From Populus alba (lineage: Eukaryota > Streptophyta > Magnoliopsida > Malpighiales > Salicaceae), in the NCBI RefSeq assembly GCF_005239225.2, contig NC_133302.1, positions 18,951,357-19,015,356 on the forward strand: DNA of 64,000 nt. The letters are read 5' to 3'. Position numbers and translations under genes: made by a program. Numbering within the stretch: the first letter of the stretch is position 1; each line of letters starts with the position of its first letter. The notes below the pieces were generated by a model. It ran no database searches. It was given only the letters and a program-made list of their open reading frames with translations, and was not told the origin of the DNA. Below are positions 32,045-46,500 of the stretch, in pieces.

Positions 32045-32428
32045 AAAACCTAATAAAGAACAAGTGGCAATTTTATTTTATTTTGTTACATTCATAATAG
32101 TTGTAGTTATAAGATACTATTGAAGAGTTTACACAGCAGGTTTGGGTTGTGGATGAGATGGGTTTTCTGGTTTATTTAAGTTTTTTACAAAACATTAAAT
32201 TAAAAATATTATTATTTAAAAAAAAAATTTCAAGCACTCTTTCGAGTATTATAAATATCTTACAATGCAAAGGATAAAGAAAAAAAAAAAGATGAGACCG
32301 TTAATTTATTTGAATTTATTTGGTGTTAAATAATTAAATAGACTAAATGACTATAATCTAGTAGTTTTAATCACTAGCTTAGAAGATAAGATTGAATTTA
32401 TAAAATAAAATAAAATAAAATATAAATT
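32045..32428. other. AT-rich spacer
   Basis: No gene or notable structure is seen. Confidence 0.4.
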
Positions 32429-32689
32429 ATCAAAGAGTCATCTCAACCCAATAGATTAAACTGTTAGATGAGATTTCAAGATATGATTTATATTATTCTC
32501 TAACACACAATCTCAAGTGAAAGCCCTTCAAACTTGAAACTTACATAAACTTATATTATTTTGTGCTTAATTTTTATCAAATAAATAGGGGTCATTAAGG
32601 CTCTTATACCATGTTAAAGAATTATCTCAACCCAATACTTTAAGTTGTTAGGGAATATTCTAAGATATGATTTATATTATTCTATTAAA
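32429..32689 (-). mobile_element. TRIM/SMART-like element, shortened internal region
   Basis: Two LTR-like repeats (32429-32505 and 32612-32689) read on the minus strand as members of the 9216-9699 family. The internal segment is only about 106 bp, so some of it was lost. The primer-site-like motif (CATGGTATAAGAGCC) is still recognisable. Confidence 0.7.
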
Positions 32690-35600
32690 TTAAACTAACA
32701 AAAGCAAATTACTTAAAATAAACTATTAAAAAATAAGTAAAAATGCTTAATTGATTGTTGGATGTTTGAATTTTTTTTTTTTTTTTAAGTACTATAGGCT
32801 ATGACAAATAATTGTATTCTTAAATTCTAGAAAAACAACTGTTTGGACAAATTATTGTCTAAATAGGTGATGTTTGCCCATTTATTCCCACCATCTTGTT
32901 CTTTGCCGATTATTTGATCATATATATACTTGCAATGAGTTCGCCTTCACCATGTACATGCTTCGCCATGGACGTCCACCATCTCATATTGCATGTCACA
33001 TTGTTCTTAGCAGCAAAATCATCTCTCCGACAAAACCAGATTACTTTTTGGTGAGGATCCTTAGCGAGTTGCAGTTAATTTTATGATCTCAAAAAAATTA
33101 TAAGATCGATGATGATTTTATTTGTCTATCTGTCGAAAGCTCTAAAATATAATTTTGATTTATTATTACAAATAAAATAAATTTGTAATATAATTATGAA
33201 AACCAAGTTGAACTTAAGGGATATTTCGTTTAATCTTTTTATAATAAACTGAAAAAAAAAGGGGATTAGAATAAAAAAATAAAATTCAGAAAATAAAAAT
33301 AACAAATTGATATGTCGTTAACTTAATTCAGTGATTTAGACATCTATTCCTATAAATCTGCTGATCATCGAAGTAAAATAAATATCATTTCAATTCAAGC
33401 AAATAAATTCGATCTCTCTTAAAGTTAAGGAGAATCAAAGAGATTATGAGTAAATTAATTAAATAAACTTTTCTAATCAAGTCATTACATTAAGCGAATT
33501 TAATATTAAAAAGCAATTTTAATTCATTCAACAGTACTCTTAGGAGCAAAGTTTATTCCTCCTTAATAAATTAAAGTGATTGTTGCAACAATCAAGTTAA
33601 CTTATTTGCTTTTTATTCTAGTCTCTAACAATAATTACGGATTGAAAGAAATTAGAAAGCACATATATACTATCTCAAAATAATTCAATAAGTATGAACA
33701 GAAATCAATAGCATAATTTTGAAATAAGAATAAATAAGTACTTGAATATAAAAAAAATTACAATAATAACATTACTTCTCACAATTTAATAATGGAGATG
33801 ATGTCTACTTTCCTTGAACTGAAAATCAAAGTTTAGTTCATAGATGTTGGAAAATTAACAAAAAAACAAAGAAAGCTGCAGGGAAGAAGAGGAGTTGTTT
33901 CTTTCGTGATTTGTTTCCTTTATTACCTCCCTCAGCTATTGTCTTTCATTAGGATTCCTCTCCTAATGAGGAGTCCTTAATATTACTTCATTCATTCCTT
34001 GTTTATTTAGTCCTTAAAGTTGGTTAAATTCCTCAAAATTTATGTTGAAAATAAACTCTGTTACTATCACAACTCTATTGTAATTCCAAATATACTGCAA
34101 TTTAGACTTTGTTTCTGACTTAATTTCTTACAATATTCGACCATCTCAGCTGTATTTTTTTATTCATGGCATGTTAGAGGCTTGATCTGTATTTTTCTTG
34201 GGTCTTAAGGCCTACCATTTCTATATGAAACTCTCAGCTGTAGTAGTTTGTTCATCAGATCAGGAGACTAATCTCGTTCTTCAACTTTTATTTGGATTTT
34301 TGCCTTCAAAACGATTTTATCTAACCTGCAATCCTTTATAAAGTTGTAGTCTTATATATATAGATGATTTTAAACTCTTGATTCGCTTGATTTCAATATC
34401 CATAACTCAATATATTCATGTTTGAATTTGTATTGTGAATATAAAGAATTATGTTGTAAGTAGGAATTTGCCTGATTTTATTAGTTTGATTAAAAATCCA
34501 AACAAATTCATATTTTTGCTTATTGAACTTCTTAGAAAGGCTTGATATGTATGCTTTAATTTTTATTCAGTTCACGTTCATATTTAAAGTTTGAAATATA
34601 AAACACAGAAATTCAAAAATTTTAGCAATTAATTCACAAAAAATCTCATAAGCATGACAAACTCATAAAAATAACTTTCAATGAAATCAAATAAGCAAAA
34701 AACACATTAAAAAGCATAGTGTTAAATGAATAAAAATATATGTATTTTTTGCATTTATTATCTATATTTTTTATCAAATGTAAAATATCTCTTATATTAT
34801 GTTATATATATAATCATGAGCCACTAATAAAGTGGTGCTTACGGAAATCAAAACCCATTCATCACATGTTTTTTATATTAAGAATTAATATATCCAAAGG
34901 GAAAATTAAAATTCTGATGGCAGACATTCCTCCTCAGTTATGCTCTACGCTTAATAATCCAAGCTTGGCAGACATGGTGTATTCTATTCAATTCTGTATC
35001 TATTTTAAGCATTGACAACGGTTACATGAATCTCTTGTCAAAATCCAAGTATGAAATGAAAAACTAGTAGAATACACAAAAAAAAATTTAAAAAAATTAA
35101 AGAGTTTAGGAAATCGTATATGGCTGGTTCTTCCTCTCATTTTATTTATTCGGGGTTATGGCATTCAATTGAGCAAGCACATAATAATTAGATGTGAGGT
35201 ATAATTGAAAAAAATTTATTATAAAAAATATTTAAAAACAACAATTAAAAATTTTAAAATTAAAATTAAAACATAAAATAAAATAAAAGATTAAACAAAA
35301 TAATTAAAACCCAATTTTCAAACTTGTTTTAGTTTTGTTAATTTAATCCATTTCCACAAAATCAAACCATTTATTAACTATATTAGCCCATATTAAAAAA
35401 GAATCTAACATCTCTTCCTTTTGATTTGCTATAAGCATGCAAATAATATTGTGACATAAAATCTTTAAGGTCCAAAAGTTTCTTATTCTATATATATATA
35501 TTTTTTATTTTTTTTTTTTTTTTTTACATTTTTTATCATTTTTTATTCTTTACACTTTTAATATTTATTACTCTACAATACTTATTTAAACCATTTTTTT

Positions 35601-36654
35601 GTTCTTATCTTTATTTATTTTTTGTGGAAAACCATTATACATAGACTACGAAAATGATATTTTTATATAACAATTGCAACATTGTCCCATTTTTCTACTA
35701 AGAAAATTTGAATTTTTTTTCTTTTAATGTTTTTATTTTTTTTAATGTGTTGATGTTAAAAATAAATTTTAAATTAAGTGTAGTATAAATATACATTATG
35801 ATCAAACTTTCAAGGTTTAAAACAATAATTATAGATAATTGCCTTTACTTTAATTTACAATGAACATTAATTTTTAACTAACTTAAAATGGTTTTTTTTT
35901 CACTCATTATCAAAATTAAGTTCAAAAACAATTTTTCATCATCATAAAAAAAACATAATTCATTGCTAATAAAATAGTATAAATTAATTATGATTTACTC
36001 AATCATTAAATCATTTCTTTAACTAAACCATGGTTGCACCAGCACAAAATTAATATAACATGGTTGAAAATATAAGATAATGATTTTACCATATTTTACA
36101 CTTTTTTTTGGTTAGGTTCATCCCCTCCTTGTCATTATTAAATTCAATTTCTTTAAGAACATGATCAATTTTCATTTCTCTATACTATGCATGTTTTAAT
36201 TATTATATCAATGTTTCAATAAAAATATTCATTCGATAAAAAAATAATTTTTATATTTTCATATAAATCACTCGTAGGTAATTAATTTTATTCAATTCAT
36301 AATGATTTACTCTAATTAATTTATTTTTAATTGTTAAAAGTTACTCAATTGATCAAATGATTTATTATTTATAATTAAAATTTTATTTTTTTCATATTAA
36401 TTTGAAGAAATTAAAAAAACAAAAATTTTATAAAAAAATAATTTATTTTTAATTTGAGAAATTTTTTTCATATTAATTCTGATGAAATAAAAAAATCCAA
36501 ACGTTTAAAATAATTATATTTCTTAAAAATATTTTTAAAAATTAAAATATTGATACACTTATTTGATAAAAACATATTTAAAAATGAGTAAATTAAAAAA
36601 AAAAAAAAACATGGGCTTGGAACCAAGCTCAATCAATACTTAGTGGATCGCCGT
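32690..36654. other. Long AT-rich spacer
   Basis: No gene is supported. The portion 33250-34150 has the look of a non-coding retroelement leader (TTCCTCCTTAATAAATTAAA and GTTGCAACAATCAAGTTAAC blocks). I could not find LTRs, primer site or coding sequence, so this is only an impression. T runs lie near 35500-35525. Confidence 0.35.
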
Positions 36655-36859
36655 GGGTTCATAGATATAAATTTATAGAACCCTAAAAGGATCTAAGCTC
36701 TGTTAAATCTTCTTGGGTTCATTGCTAATAAATTTATAGAACCCTAAAAGGATCTAAGCTCTATTAAATCTTCTTGGTTCGTAGCCAATAAATTTATAGA
36801 ACCTTAAGAGGATCTAAGCTCCATTGAATCATCTTGGGTTCATAGCTAACAGATCTTGG
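36655..36859. repeat. 60-bp tandem repeat, 3.4 copies
   Basis: Units start at 36655, 36715, 36776 and 36836 with GGGTTCAT or a variant. Each contains AATTTATAGAACCCTAAAAG (or a close variant) and GATCTAAGCTC. Divergence between units is low. No coding meaning is apparent. Confidence 0.88.
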
Positions 36860-39281
36860 AAAAAAAAAAAAAAAAAAAAAAACAGCCTCGTAGGAACCCA
36901 AGGAAATGCAAAATTTCAGCCCAATTACAACGGCCTTTTGGGAGGATAGTTTTGTTTTCCTATTGGCTCTTGGATCCCATTGAGCCCATTTTAAAGATAT
37001 AGATTTTGAGTGTGTTATTTGAGATTATAATAATAATTAATTATTTAAAAATATATTAAAATAATATTTTTAATATTTTTAAAATTTATTTTTAATATCA
37101 GCATATTAAAATAATTTAAAATAAAAAATAAAAATATTCAAATTTTTATTAAAAAAAAAACCCAGGTTAAAATTCAATACTAATACCTTTTAATCCACCA
37201 ATTATGCACTCGAGTCAAGTATTCCATAGGCAGAGGCCTATAAATGTGACACATATATACTGGGAGAATGCTAAAAAACCCGACCAAAACCACAGAGTTG
37301 CCATTGTAAGTAATCATGAAACATAATCCAGTTAAAAGATTCATCATTTTCAAGACAAACCGGTTAGGATTTAGGATTTTCATGAACATGTTATATGTGA
37401 TTAACTCAGATTTTGAGAGAGCTATGGTGGATATTTAGGTTACCTCGAACTTTTCTTAGTTATAATCCAAGATCCATCAGCCCACAGCTTTGCTCAAGTC
37501 TTGTGTGGAGGGAAATGTAAGAATCGATTCCGAAAAAGGGAAACTGAAGTCGTAAAAGAGAGGGAGAAACACAAGGTAAGGATATGGAGCAACTTGCGTG
37601 AACTAAAAGCTCCAGCCAGCATGCATTCTAGTTCATTAATTTCCTGTCTCATATCCATTATTTGACTCAGTGACGGATACAGCTCAAGATAGAAAGAGAC
37701 AGAAAGAGAATGGCATGCCATTGGCATTTAAAAAAGGGGATGACTTTCCCATGGGATTGCTTTGATCAGGATTCTCACACAACTTTCACTATCGTAAAGG
37801 ATCACGTTAATAAAAAAGATTAGGTGGATTGGCTAAGCAGTGACCTCATTTGTTTATGGACAAAAACTCGCTATTTCATGCAATTTTCACCTCGGCTAGG
37901 TCTTTTTTACAGCTATGAAGGTCATTATTACTAATAAATGAACATATATAGTCTCAGAATCATGATTTCTTTCTGAATTGATTGAGAAGATGAGTTCAGG
38001 TAATTAAGCCTGAAGATATCAGTAACATTTTGTATGAAACAACAATGGAGCATCTAGAATTGGCTGAATATTTAGAACTTGAAGATGAGCGATGGGTTTG
38101 ATGTATATAGATGTTTAAAACTGAACGGTTGGAAGTCTTTTGAGCTATCAACATGGCCACCTAACATTTTATCTAAAGTAATCTTAGCAAGTGAAGCAGA
38201 TTCAATATTCTTTTTACAGTTCATGGGTTTGCAAAGTGTAATGGTATAATCTTCTTTCCCATAAAGTTTGGTGAGCCCATGATCCATATGCATGTGCTGT
38301 ATGACACCTCAAAAAATTATGTTATCTTGATTTATATGCTTGCTTTAAACAGAGATCTTTAGACATGCCTGGTTGCCCAGGCAGTCTGCACTTTTCCTCC
38401 TTGGATAGCTTATGTTGGGTGATTTTGAGAATTCCTAAACTTCTTACATGGGAAACTTGCCACAACTTTTTTGCTTTACCCGCGAGAAGATTTGTGTAGA
38501 AAATAGACTTTAGTTATCTTTGAAAGGAACAAGAGAATGTTGGAAAGCTTTATCTCAAAAGAACACAACCAATCTCATGGTCGAGAGCATTGATGCAGAC
38601 AACCCCTCTTCCTCCACTTGCTCAGGTCATAGTCACCAGTGTGCAAAGTATTGGCCCTACCATTAGCATAATTGTGTGTGATCTCAGATCCCACAGCTTC
38701 AAAAATTCTTACAGAATTTTAGAGTTCGGGCCATTGTCCATCCAACCCGATTATTGTTAAGGACAGGATGAGTGCTCTAATACATGATATATACAGCGAC
38801 CATTTGATCCTATTTTTTTGAGAGACTTTAGGTTGCAAACAAAAACTAAACTAAGAAGAGATTATGCATGGATAAGGCAAGATAGAAGCTTAATCAACTC
38901 TCGTTCTGTAATCTAATTCTTAACAAAATTACCACATAAAAAACATACTTTTGTATTGCTTCATGAGAGCTTAAGGAGAGGCTTTATCAGTCTCGAAATC
39001 CCTTTCAACTCGTTTCAAGATCGGAACCCAAGAAACGTGTCTTTAAAGACTGTCCACGTAGAGATCAGAACTGTCATGGTGCCCACAAGTCATAACCACA
39101 AGCATGAAAATCATCATGTTTTTGGTGAGGTTATACACCGCAGCCGCAATAGCAATCCCGAATTCCTTCCAACTCTGCTGTCAAATTAATGTATTTTTTT
39201 CATTTCTAATGAATTATAGCAATATGGATGCTTAAAATCCTTTATCTTCAAAACCTTGACTCCCGGTGCATGCATATATAT
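36860..39281. other. Spacer with no recognised gene
   Basis: Several short minus-strand frames (37180-37389, 37494-37727, 38072-38293) and one plus-strand frame (38956-39189) start with ATG, but none has family features or clear codon bias. A perfect 7-bp hairpin lies at 38366-38383. Base composition is less AT-rich than in the surrounding spacers, so a decayed or non-coding gene is possible. Confidence 0.35.
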
Positions 39282-39521
39282 TGTTAAAGAATAATATAAA
39301 TTATATCCTGAAATCTCACCTAACAGCTTAAGCTATTGAGTTGATATGGTTTTTTGACATGATATCAAAGCTTTGATGACCTGGTGGTCACGAGTTCAAA
39401 TCTCACCATCTCCATTTATTTGATAAAATTAAGCACAAGCTTGTGTAAGTTTCAAATCTTTCACATATCCTGGAACCTCACCTAACAGCTTAAACTATTA
39501 GGTTGAGATGATTCTTTAACA
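39282..39521 (+). mobile_element. TRIM/SMART-like element with truncated second LTR
   Basis: A full LTR-like repeat (39282-39359, TGTTAAAG ... TTTTGACA) is followed by the primer-site-like TGATATCAAAGC and an internal segment. The second LTR lacks its first 20 or so bases and ends near 39521. Confidence 0.75.
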
Positions 39522-42320
39522 TATATGATAGCAACTAGACTTCATATGCGCGAGCATAGCAAATGCCTTTCCTGATTAAGTATTCCTTTGCCCATGTTCT
39601 GAAATCGAAGCTCCTTACAATGGCAACAACACCAACGATCGTAACTAAAGAGTGTTGTCCTTTTCCCTTTTGTTATTGGAACAGATATTTTTTGTGTACA
39701 ATAATTAGAGGAGTGTCAATTTTCACTAATGGGGTCCCTATTTGATTGGCCATGAAGCCATGCGCAATCAATTATTAATATTGTACAGCAGCAGCAGCTG
39801 CTGCAACCCAACGGCCGGTGATCGTAACATGTGAGTTGTCGATTATCGATCACCATTGCTCAATACTTCTTTTGTTCTCAACTTGATCCCTGATGAAGAG
39901 GATCAACCAAAACTTGAACCTTTTCCCAAACAATTATTTTGCTTCATATTATGCACCCTATTTTCATACTTTGTTATCGTAAGAAAACAAATTTCCAAAA
40001 CATCAAGTGTGTGGATCGGTTAATCCATTCAACCGGCAAATCCTGCAGGTATATTATGAGATGGTGTGGAGATTTGAAAAGGTCTCCAAAACTTAAACTG
40101 TGAATAAAATCTAAACTCAATTATCCAATTATATATATTCAGAATGTAAAATAAAATTTTTATGAAATCTTTTATCTAAGCGTGGGTAATATTAGTAACA
40201 ACGAAGCATATAAGATAATATCATTCACATGATGCAATTGATAAAATTATGATATATATAAAACTTGAAAAATAATATGTATTCTTAGTTTTTAATAGAA
40301 CCATAGAACATGTATCTTAGCTTGTGTAGAGATAGATTTGATCCATCTAGATCCTTTACCATATTATATTCTTGTTAGTCAATTATTCTAATAATTTACA
40401 ATTTTTTTCTAGGAATGTGCATGAAGCTAAAAATTATATTTTTGTCTATGATCATATCTGATCCTTATAGTCCAAGTATAAATATAGATATTTGTGTTTA
40501 ACTATTTTAATTATTGAGTTGAATAAATTATAACTCGTCAATGTTTTGACATATAATATTTCAAGAAAATATAAGTTTTAGATGAAGATAATATTGATGT
40601 GAACTCTAAATAATTTTTCTATATAGAGAATGGTTTTAAGTCAGGAGTATAAATGAAAATTTAGCTTGTCGATACTCTAAGAAAAATAATGTTTATTATT
40701 TTGCCATCAAACTAATATTATAAATTTACCATAAACAAAAAAACTAAAACTTTCACAATTGAGATTTCATTAAACACTTCATAGGCATACAAAATCAAAC
40801 CTAATTTCATCACACAACAAAATCAACCTTTACATGTTGTGCACATGCTAATTAGCCCAAAGGGCATTGTCTAGAACCTCTCTTCCTGAAATGAAAGAGA
40901 CATCACACTGACCTCCTTCTTGACTTCCTTCAGCCGTATATGTACAGAATTTTTGCAATGATCTTGTATAAAGCATTTAGCGTTAAATTGCAAGACCTGC
41001 AAACCATGGTTTTGTTCATGTTTTGACCTCTACATCAAGATAAAATCATTGACCATGTCACTACAAATATGTTAACCCTAGAAATAGGGCAACAAGGAGG
41101 GGGGTCGATAGGGAAAACACGTAAAATAAATAAATTATGAATCACGCACTCTCTCTTTTCAATCCCTAAATTCATATATACAGGACAAATGCAACAGTGA
41201 CTGAACTAGAGGTGTGAATTTGTGTGTCTTTGTTCAACTTGCACACAAAAGTACGTGGATACACGGTGAAGACAAGGCAATACTTGTCAATTTGATGACC
41301 TTACCTCAAGAAAATGGATTCCATCGCAAACCTTCCTCTCTCTTTTACATGGAAATTATACACAATCTCTGAGCCTCTAGTGCAATATCTGCAGGGGAAA
41401 TTATATTGATGAGGGACTCATAGGAAAAGAACCAAAAACATTATGTACCAATCTAAATTTGTAAATTCCTGTACCAGTTTTTTTTTGCCCCTATTTTTTT
41501 GGTCTTGTGATTTTTTTTATTTAATTTTATCTTTTAATATGAGATTTTTAATTTTTTTGAGTTTTTTTTTTATCTTTTTTAATTTTTTTTAATTCCATTA
41601 TTTAATATGATATTTTTATTTAATTTTATCTTTTAGTATTAATTTGTTTTTTTTCACCTACTCCCATGAAGAAAACTTAAAACTTGGCTAAGCAAAAATT
41701 CAGTTGATTTTTAAAGTTTAAATTAATATACTGAATTTTATAATAATGTTGAAATGTTTTTGACAATTTAGATATTATTTTTTTATACTAAAGAAATTAA
41801 TTCAAACGAGAGAACAGTAAATAAACTAGTTCTAACAAAAATTTCAAGTTATCAGTAGTTTTAAGAAGGATGGAAAAGAACACAATTAATGCTTCAAACT
41901 ATAAACTCTATAGCAGTTCTGAATTTCTGATGTATTTAATTATATACTCGCAAAAACCATTTCCAAATTGTGAAGTCTGAACTAAGTAGACCACGAACAA
42001 ATTGCAAAATCATTTTTATTTTTTTTTTATTATTATTAATGTGGGTGTCCGAGCTAACTTGCGCGCATCACGACTAATCCCACGGTCCATTGAACATTCT
42101 GCAAGTCCAGTGAACAAGTAAGATACCGCGAGGATAACAAATATATCACATAGAAAGGATCCAAGAAAAAAAGAAGGAAACAAACTCATTTCTACTGCAA
42201 CTCAAATCGAAATTCAAAAAAGAAAAGCTGTCTCGAGAACCACTGAGCCACCATCTCTTGGGAAAATCATTATTATCTTTTGTTACGACGGATCAAGTAT
42301 TTAGTTCGTACTAGTCTTCC
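39522..42320. other. AT-rich spacer
   Basis: No gene is recognised. A GCAGCAGCAGCTGCTGC palindrome lies near 39787-39803. Confidence 0.4.
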
Positions 42321-42400
42321 TCTGAAATAACGAGCATTAATGGTCATTTCATGAAAGCACTCTGAAATAACGAGCATTAATGGTCATTTCATAAAAGCAC
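42321..42400. repeat. 40-bp tandem duplication
   Basis: Two adjacent 40-bp copies (42321-42360 and 42361-42400) beginning TCTGAAATAACGAGCATTAA differ at a single base. A third partial start (TCTGAAAT) follows. The near identity points to a recent event. Confidence 0.95.
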
Positions 42401-42979
42401 TCTGAAATTTCAGAAAAAAAGAAGGATCTCAGAAAGCCAACTTGTCTCCAAAGGGGACTCCTAGCCTCGTCCTAGGGATAAAGAATGTAAATGTCTATGA
42501 GCTACGTACGTACATGGTCTTGCGGTCCAAAAAATATATATTTCATGAGTTTTCCAAAAACAAATATATATATCTTCATGTTGGATTTGAAAAGTTCATC
42601 AATTATGCGATAACATGATAAAAAAATGATGAGCATATATTTAAAAAAATTTACTATTTTTAAAAAAAGTAATAACTTAAAATTAATGTTATTTTCAGCT
42701 ATCTCTATTATTCCATGATCAAACATGGTAAATATAGACAAACATAAAAAAAGAAACCCATTTTCTCTTATTTCACTTTTTAAAAACAATTCAATTTAAG
42801 ACAAACAAACATATACTAGCTTTAGAGATTGGGGTGCCTTGAACAGTCATAAAACACACACAACAATGTTAAAGAAAAGAGGGAGAGAGATAGCTAGCTA
42901 TTTTGGGTGACCTTACAATTACAATGCATGCAATTCAATAAAATGACCAAATACAGCTTCAAGCTGTCAAATATAAATG

Positions 42980-42981
<2 letters not shown>

Positions 42982-43024
<43 letters not shown>
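42982..43024. repeat. (TA)n microsatellite
   Basis: About 21 uninterrupted TA units. Confidence 0.97.
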
Positions 43025-43027
<3 letters not shown>

Positions 43028-43093
43028 AATAACAACTTGGGCTGTTCTTGCAAGGTCTAAGATTAATCATCCATTAATATTGCAATGTCATTC

Positions 43094-43111
43094 ACTCTCT
43101 CTCTCTCTCTC
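43094..43111. repeat. (CT)n microsatellite
   Basis: About nine CT units. Confidence 0.93.
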
Positions 43112-43490
43112 AAAGCATATATCACGATTGAAAAATATAATTTTTACAACTTTTTCCTGGTGAGAATAGCAATATTCAATAATAATAAAAAAAGAACAAG
43201 AATTCAGAGATATACTAAAACTTAGTACAACACTACTAATATTATTAGAAAAATAAATAAATATTTTTAAATGATTATTTGTGATTTATTTTATCTTTTT
43301 AACTATGTTTTTTTGCAAATAATTTTTTTAAAATATAATAAAAACCAAAAATAGCCTCACAAATCTATACTTGCAGAATACTTAGAGAGCAGGACAAATA
43401 AATGATTATCTTGGATCACGAGCCTTGATTTGTGGCTTTCACGTTTTTCACAGATGAAAACATTAAAGGAGCTGACAAATCAAACCTGTC

Positions 43491-43576
43491 ATCCCTCCTC
43501 CTCCTCCTCCCTCCCTCTCCTCCTCTCTCCCTCCCTCCCTCTCCTCCTCTCTGTCCCTCTCCCTCTCTCTCTCTCT
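43491..43576. repeat. Polypyrimidine CTCC/CT-rich microsatellite
   Basis: A nearly pure pyrimidine tract of about 85 bp built from CTCC, CCTC and CT units on the plus strand. It makes the E/R/G-rich spurious frame on the minus strand. Confidence 0.95.
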
Positions 43577-46500
43577 GCCATTGTCCTTATCCAGGACTGC
43601 AACAAACGTAGCCCCTTCCTTCCTCGCATGCCTCAAAATATCTTCTGACTTTGTCTTTTCATCAGGGAGAGCGACGGATGTTGCAGTCCACAGCAGCAGT
43701 AATGCTATTACCAAAGCTGTCCTACTTACTTAACCCTATCAAGTTTTTGACGTTAAGAGTGAATTCAATTATCTCCTGTGGCAGCTTAGAAGGGAGGAAA
43801 CCCTATGTGTTTTTTAGTACGTTTTGTAAGAGAAGAGAAGAATTCAACTTACAAGTTACAACACCTTTCACCCGCGCTCTAATTATTGTTATCTTAGAAG
43901 AAACTAAGTCCTGCGGTTCATAGCTAAAACACTTGGACTCTCTCGTAATTCAATTCAATGTGGATTGGAGCATTAGTTTTTTTTTTTTTTTTATCAATCT
44001 TTTTTTTCTCTTTGATTTGATCCTCAAGCTTATAAAATTGGTAGCCAATTGCTTCTAATTTATTAAAAAAAAATTAACATTGAAAGACAAGGGATGAAAA
44101 AAAAAAAAAAAAAAAAACAAGGAAAATAGTGGCGCTTTCAAAGTTAGTGTGAAAATGTCAAGTTTGTTCCTCATACTTTCCAATTGAAATATTTCCAATC
44201 TCTTTAGATTTTGAAAATTCATTTTTATCCAACAATTCATTTCCCTTAATTTCTAGTCTCTAAGTTAGATAGATGAGACATAATTTTCAAAATCAAATCA
44301 AGGACAAAAAAATCATTAATTAACATCAATTTCAACCTAAAAAATAATCAAATTATGCCAATAAGTTTCATTCGATAAATTTTTTTTTTTGATTAGGTGT
44401 TATTTGGCCTGCCTTTGCAAATAAGATTGTGATTTTTTTGTCTAGGGCCAACCAATCATGTCCATACTCCTGGACTACTTTTTTAAAGAGATTTTTTCAT
44501 TATTATCTTTTGTTTAACTTTATTTAAATAAAATCAATACAATTATTTTTTTGGACTATTTATCTATAGGTTTTTTAGATGATTTTTTAATATATTATTA
44601 GCCACTCTTTTTTATAGCTATTTGTGATTATTTTTTTCCCATCAAATTTAATTAGAGTTAATTATAATTGAATGAATGAAATTATATTTTAGATATTATT
44701 TCATTAGATATCAATTGATTTTTTCTAGATGAGATTCTTGCATGCTATTTCTCATAAAAAAAACAATTTAATTGGAGTATAATTAATAAAAATAACTTTG
44801 TGGAGGTCTATGTGTGCTGTAATCAATGTATCTTGACATGCATCTTTATCTCATTTAACCAACTCAATTTTAGTTAGTGTCATTAAGTATTTTTTAAAAT
44901 TTATTAATGTGTGTGATTCTTAATTTATTTTATTAAATATATGCATTAGTTTCAAGTTCCAATACCAAATCTATAATATTAATTGTGATTGTCACCCCGC
45001 TTTACAAGGACTTAATACATTATAAACTTAGTATTTTAAAACATTATTTTTTTATGAACATTTTTTTCATTTATAATTATAAAAAGTAATATTTTCCATA
45101 TATAACTTTATAATTGTGTTGAAATAGTTTTGAATGCATAATAATTATTGTAAAAATTATCAAGTATTCTAACTCATAATAATGAGACATTATTATTCAT
45201 TTTATAGAATCAAATTGGTAATTACTAAATAATATTTAATAGGTAATTAATATTTTTTTCATTGAAATGTAAATGTCATGATTAATCAAATTAGTGCAAA
45301 GTTGATTTTAGATTATTTCTAATGGGTTTTATGCTCGGTAAACACAGCACACAATTCAATTCTTCTAAAGGTATCATGTCTTCTAACAAACTCAGCAGAC
45401 AATTCAAAACTCACCACTTTTATTGTGGTTAGTTTAGCAGAGTTAGTCAACTTGACATGAAAGTTTAATCTCTCTTACACGATCAGGTATTAATCACTTT
45501 GTGCCATCTTTTCTAACACTATTTTTTAACCAACTATTTGATATATTGCTCCCAAAAAAAGACACAATTGGTCTTAAAATACAGCTTACCGTGTGGGTAT
45601 GCTCATTTTTTTCTTTCAAAACTTGTTCTCATCTTCTAGTTGTCTCTATGTCGATAACATTTTTCAAGCATGTATTTGTTCTTGATATCTTAAATAGATC
45701 TATTTGATGAAGAATATTATGAACTTTGTGAATGAATTCAACTAAGAGGTACCATTTGAATTTTAGTTGAGAATGAATAAAATTAATGTGTAACCTTGTT
45801 TTTAGCATGCTATTGTTATGTTGTTATATTTCATTTTATTTTGTGGACATGAGTATAATTGGTTCCATATTGTTTGTTCAAGGTTATAGGCAATGTGATT
45901 GTTGTTGTTATGAATTATAAAATATAATAACAAAAATAAATAAACTACAATCTTTGATGGAATTGTCGATGAAATATTCTACCTAAAGACTAAATGGCAA
46001 TGGAATTATTGATGAAATAGAAAGCCTTAATGAGATACTTTTCAACAATCATATGTAATGTAATTACTAATGAAGTATTCTATCAATGTTATCTAATTTC
46101 CTAATAATGTTTAAAATAAAATATTTTAGGCTAAACCAATAAACATAATATAAGATAGTAGCCATTTTGAACTGCTTTTGAAATCAAACTAAACAAGTAA
46201 GTGCAACCTTTAATCCCAATCTAAAAGTTGACTGCAATAATTGTTTTTTGTGAAGACAGTCAAGCAAGCTTTTGAACTCAAGGTTTATTGGGACGAAGGG
46301 TTCAAATCAATTTAACTAGAATAAATTGTTGGGTTTTATGGTAGAAACTCAACAAAATATTGAAAGTTATGGGAAATATTCTACGTAACGATCAAGAATT
46401 GGAAATAAAAGTCAGAAAAAATTAATATTAAGAAGAAAAAAACTTCAAAAAAAGTGCGAATCATTGGATAATTATGATCATAATATAAAATATAATAATG

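Noticed and set aside
38366..38383. Perfect 7-bp hairpin TGCCTGG-TTGC-CCAGGCA, briefly considered as a miR160-like precursor
   Set aside because: Only the first seven bases resemble miR160; the stem is far too short for a precursor.
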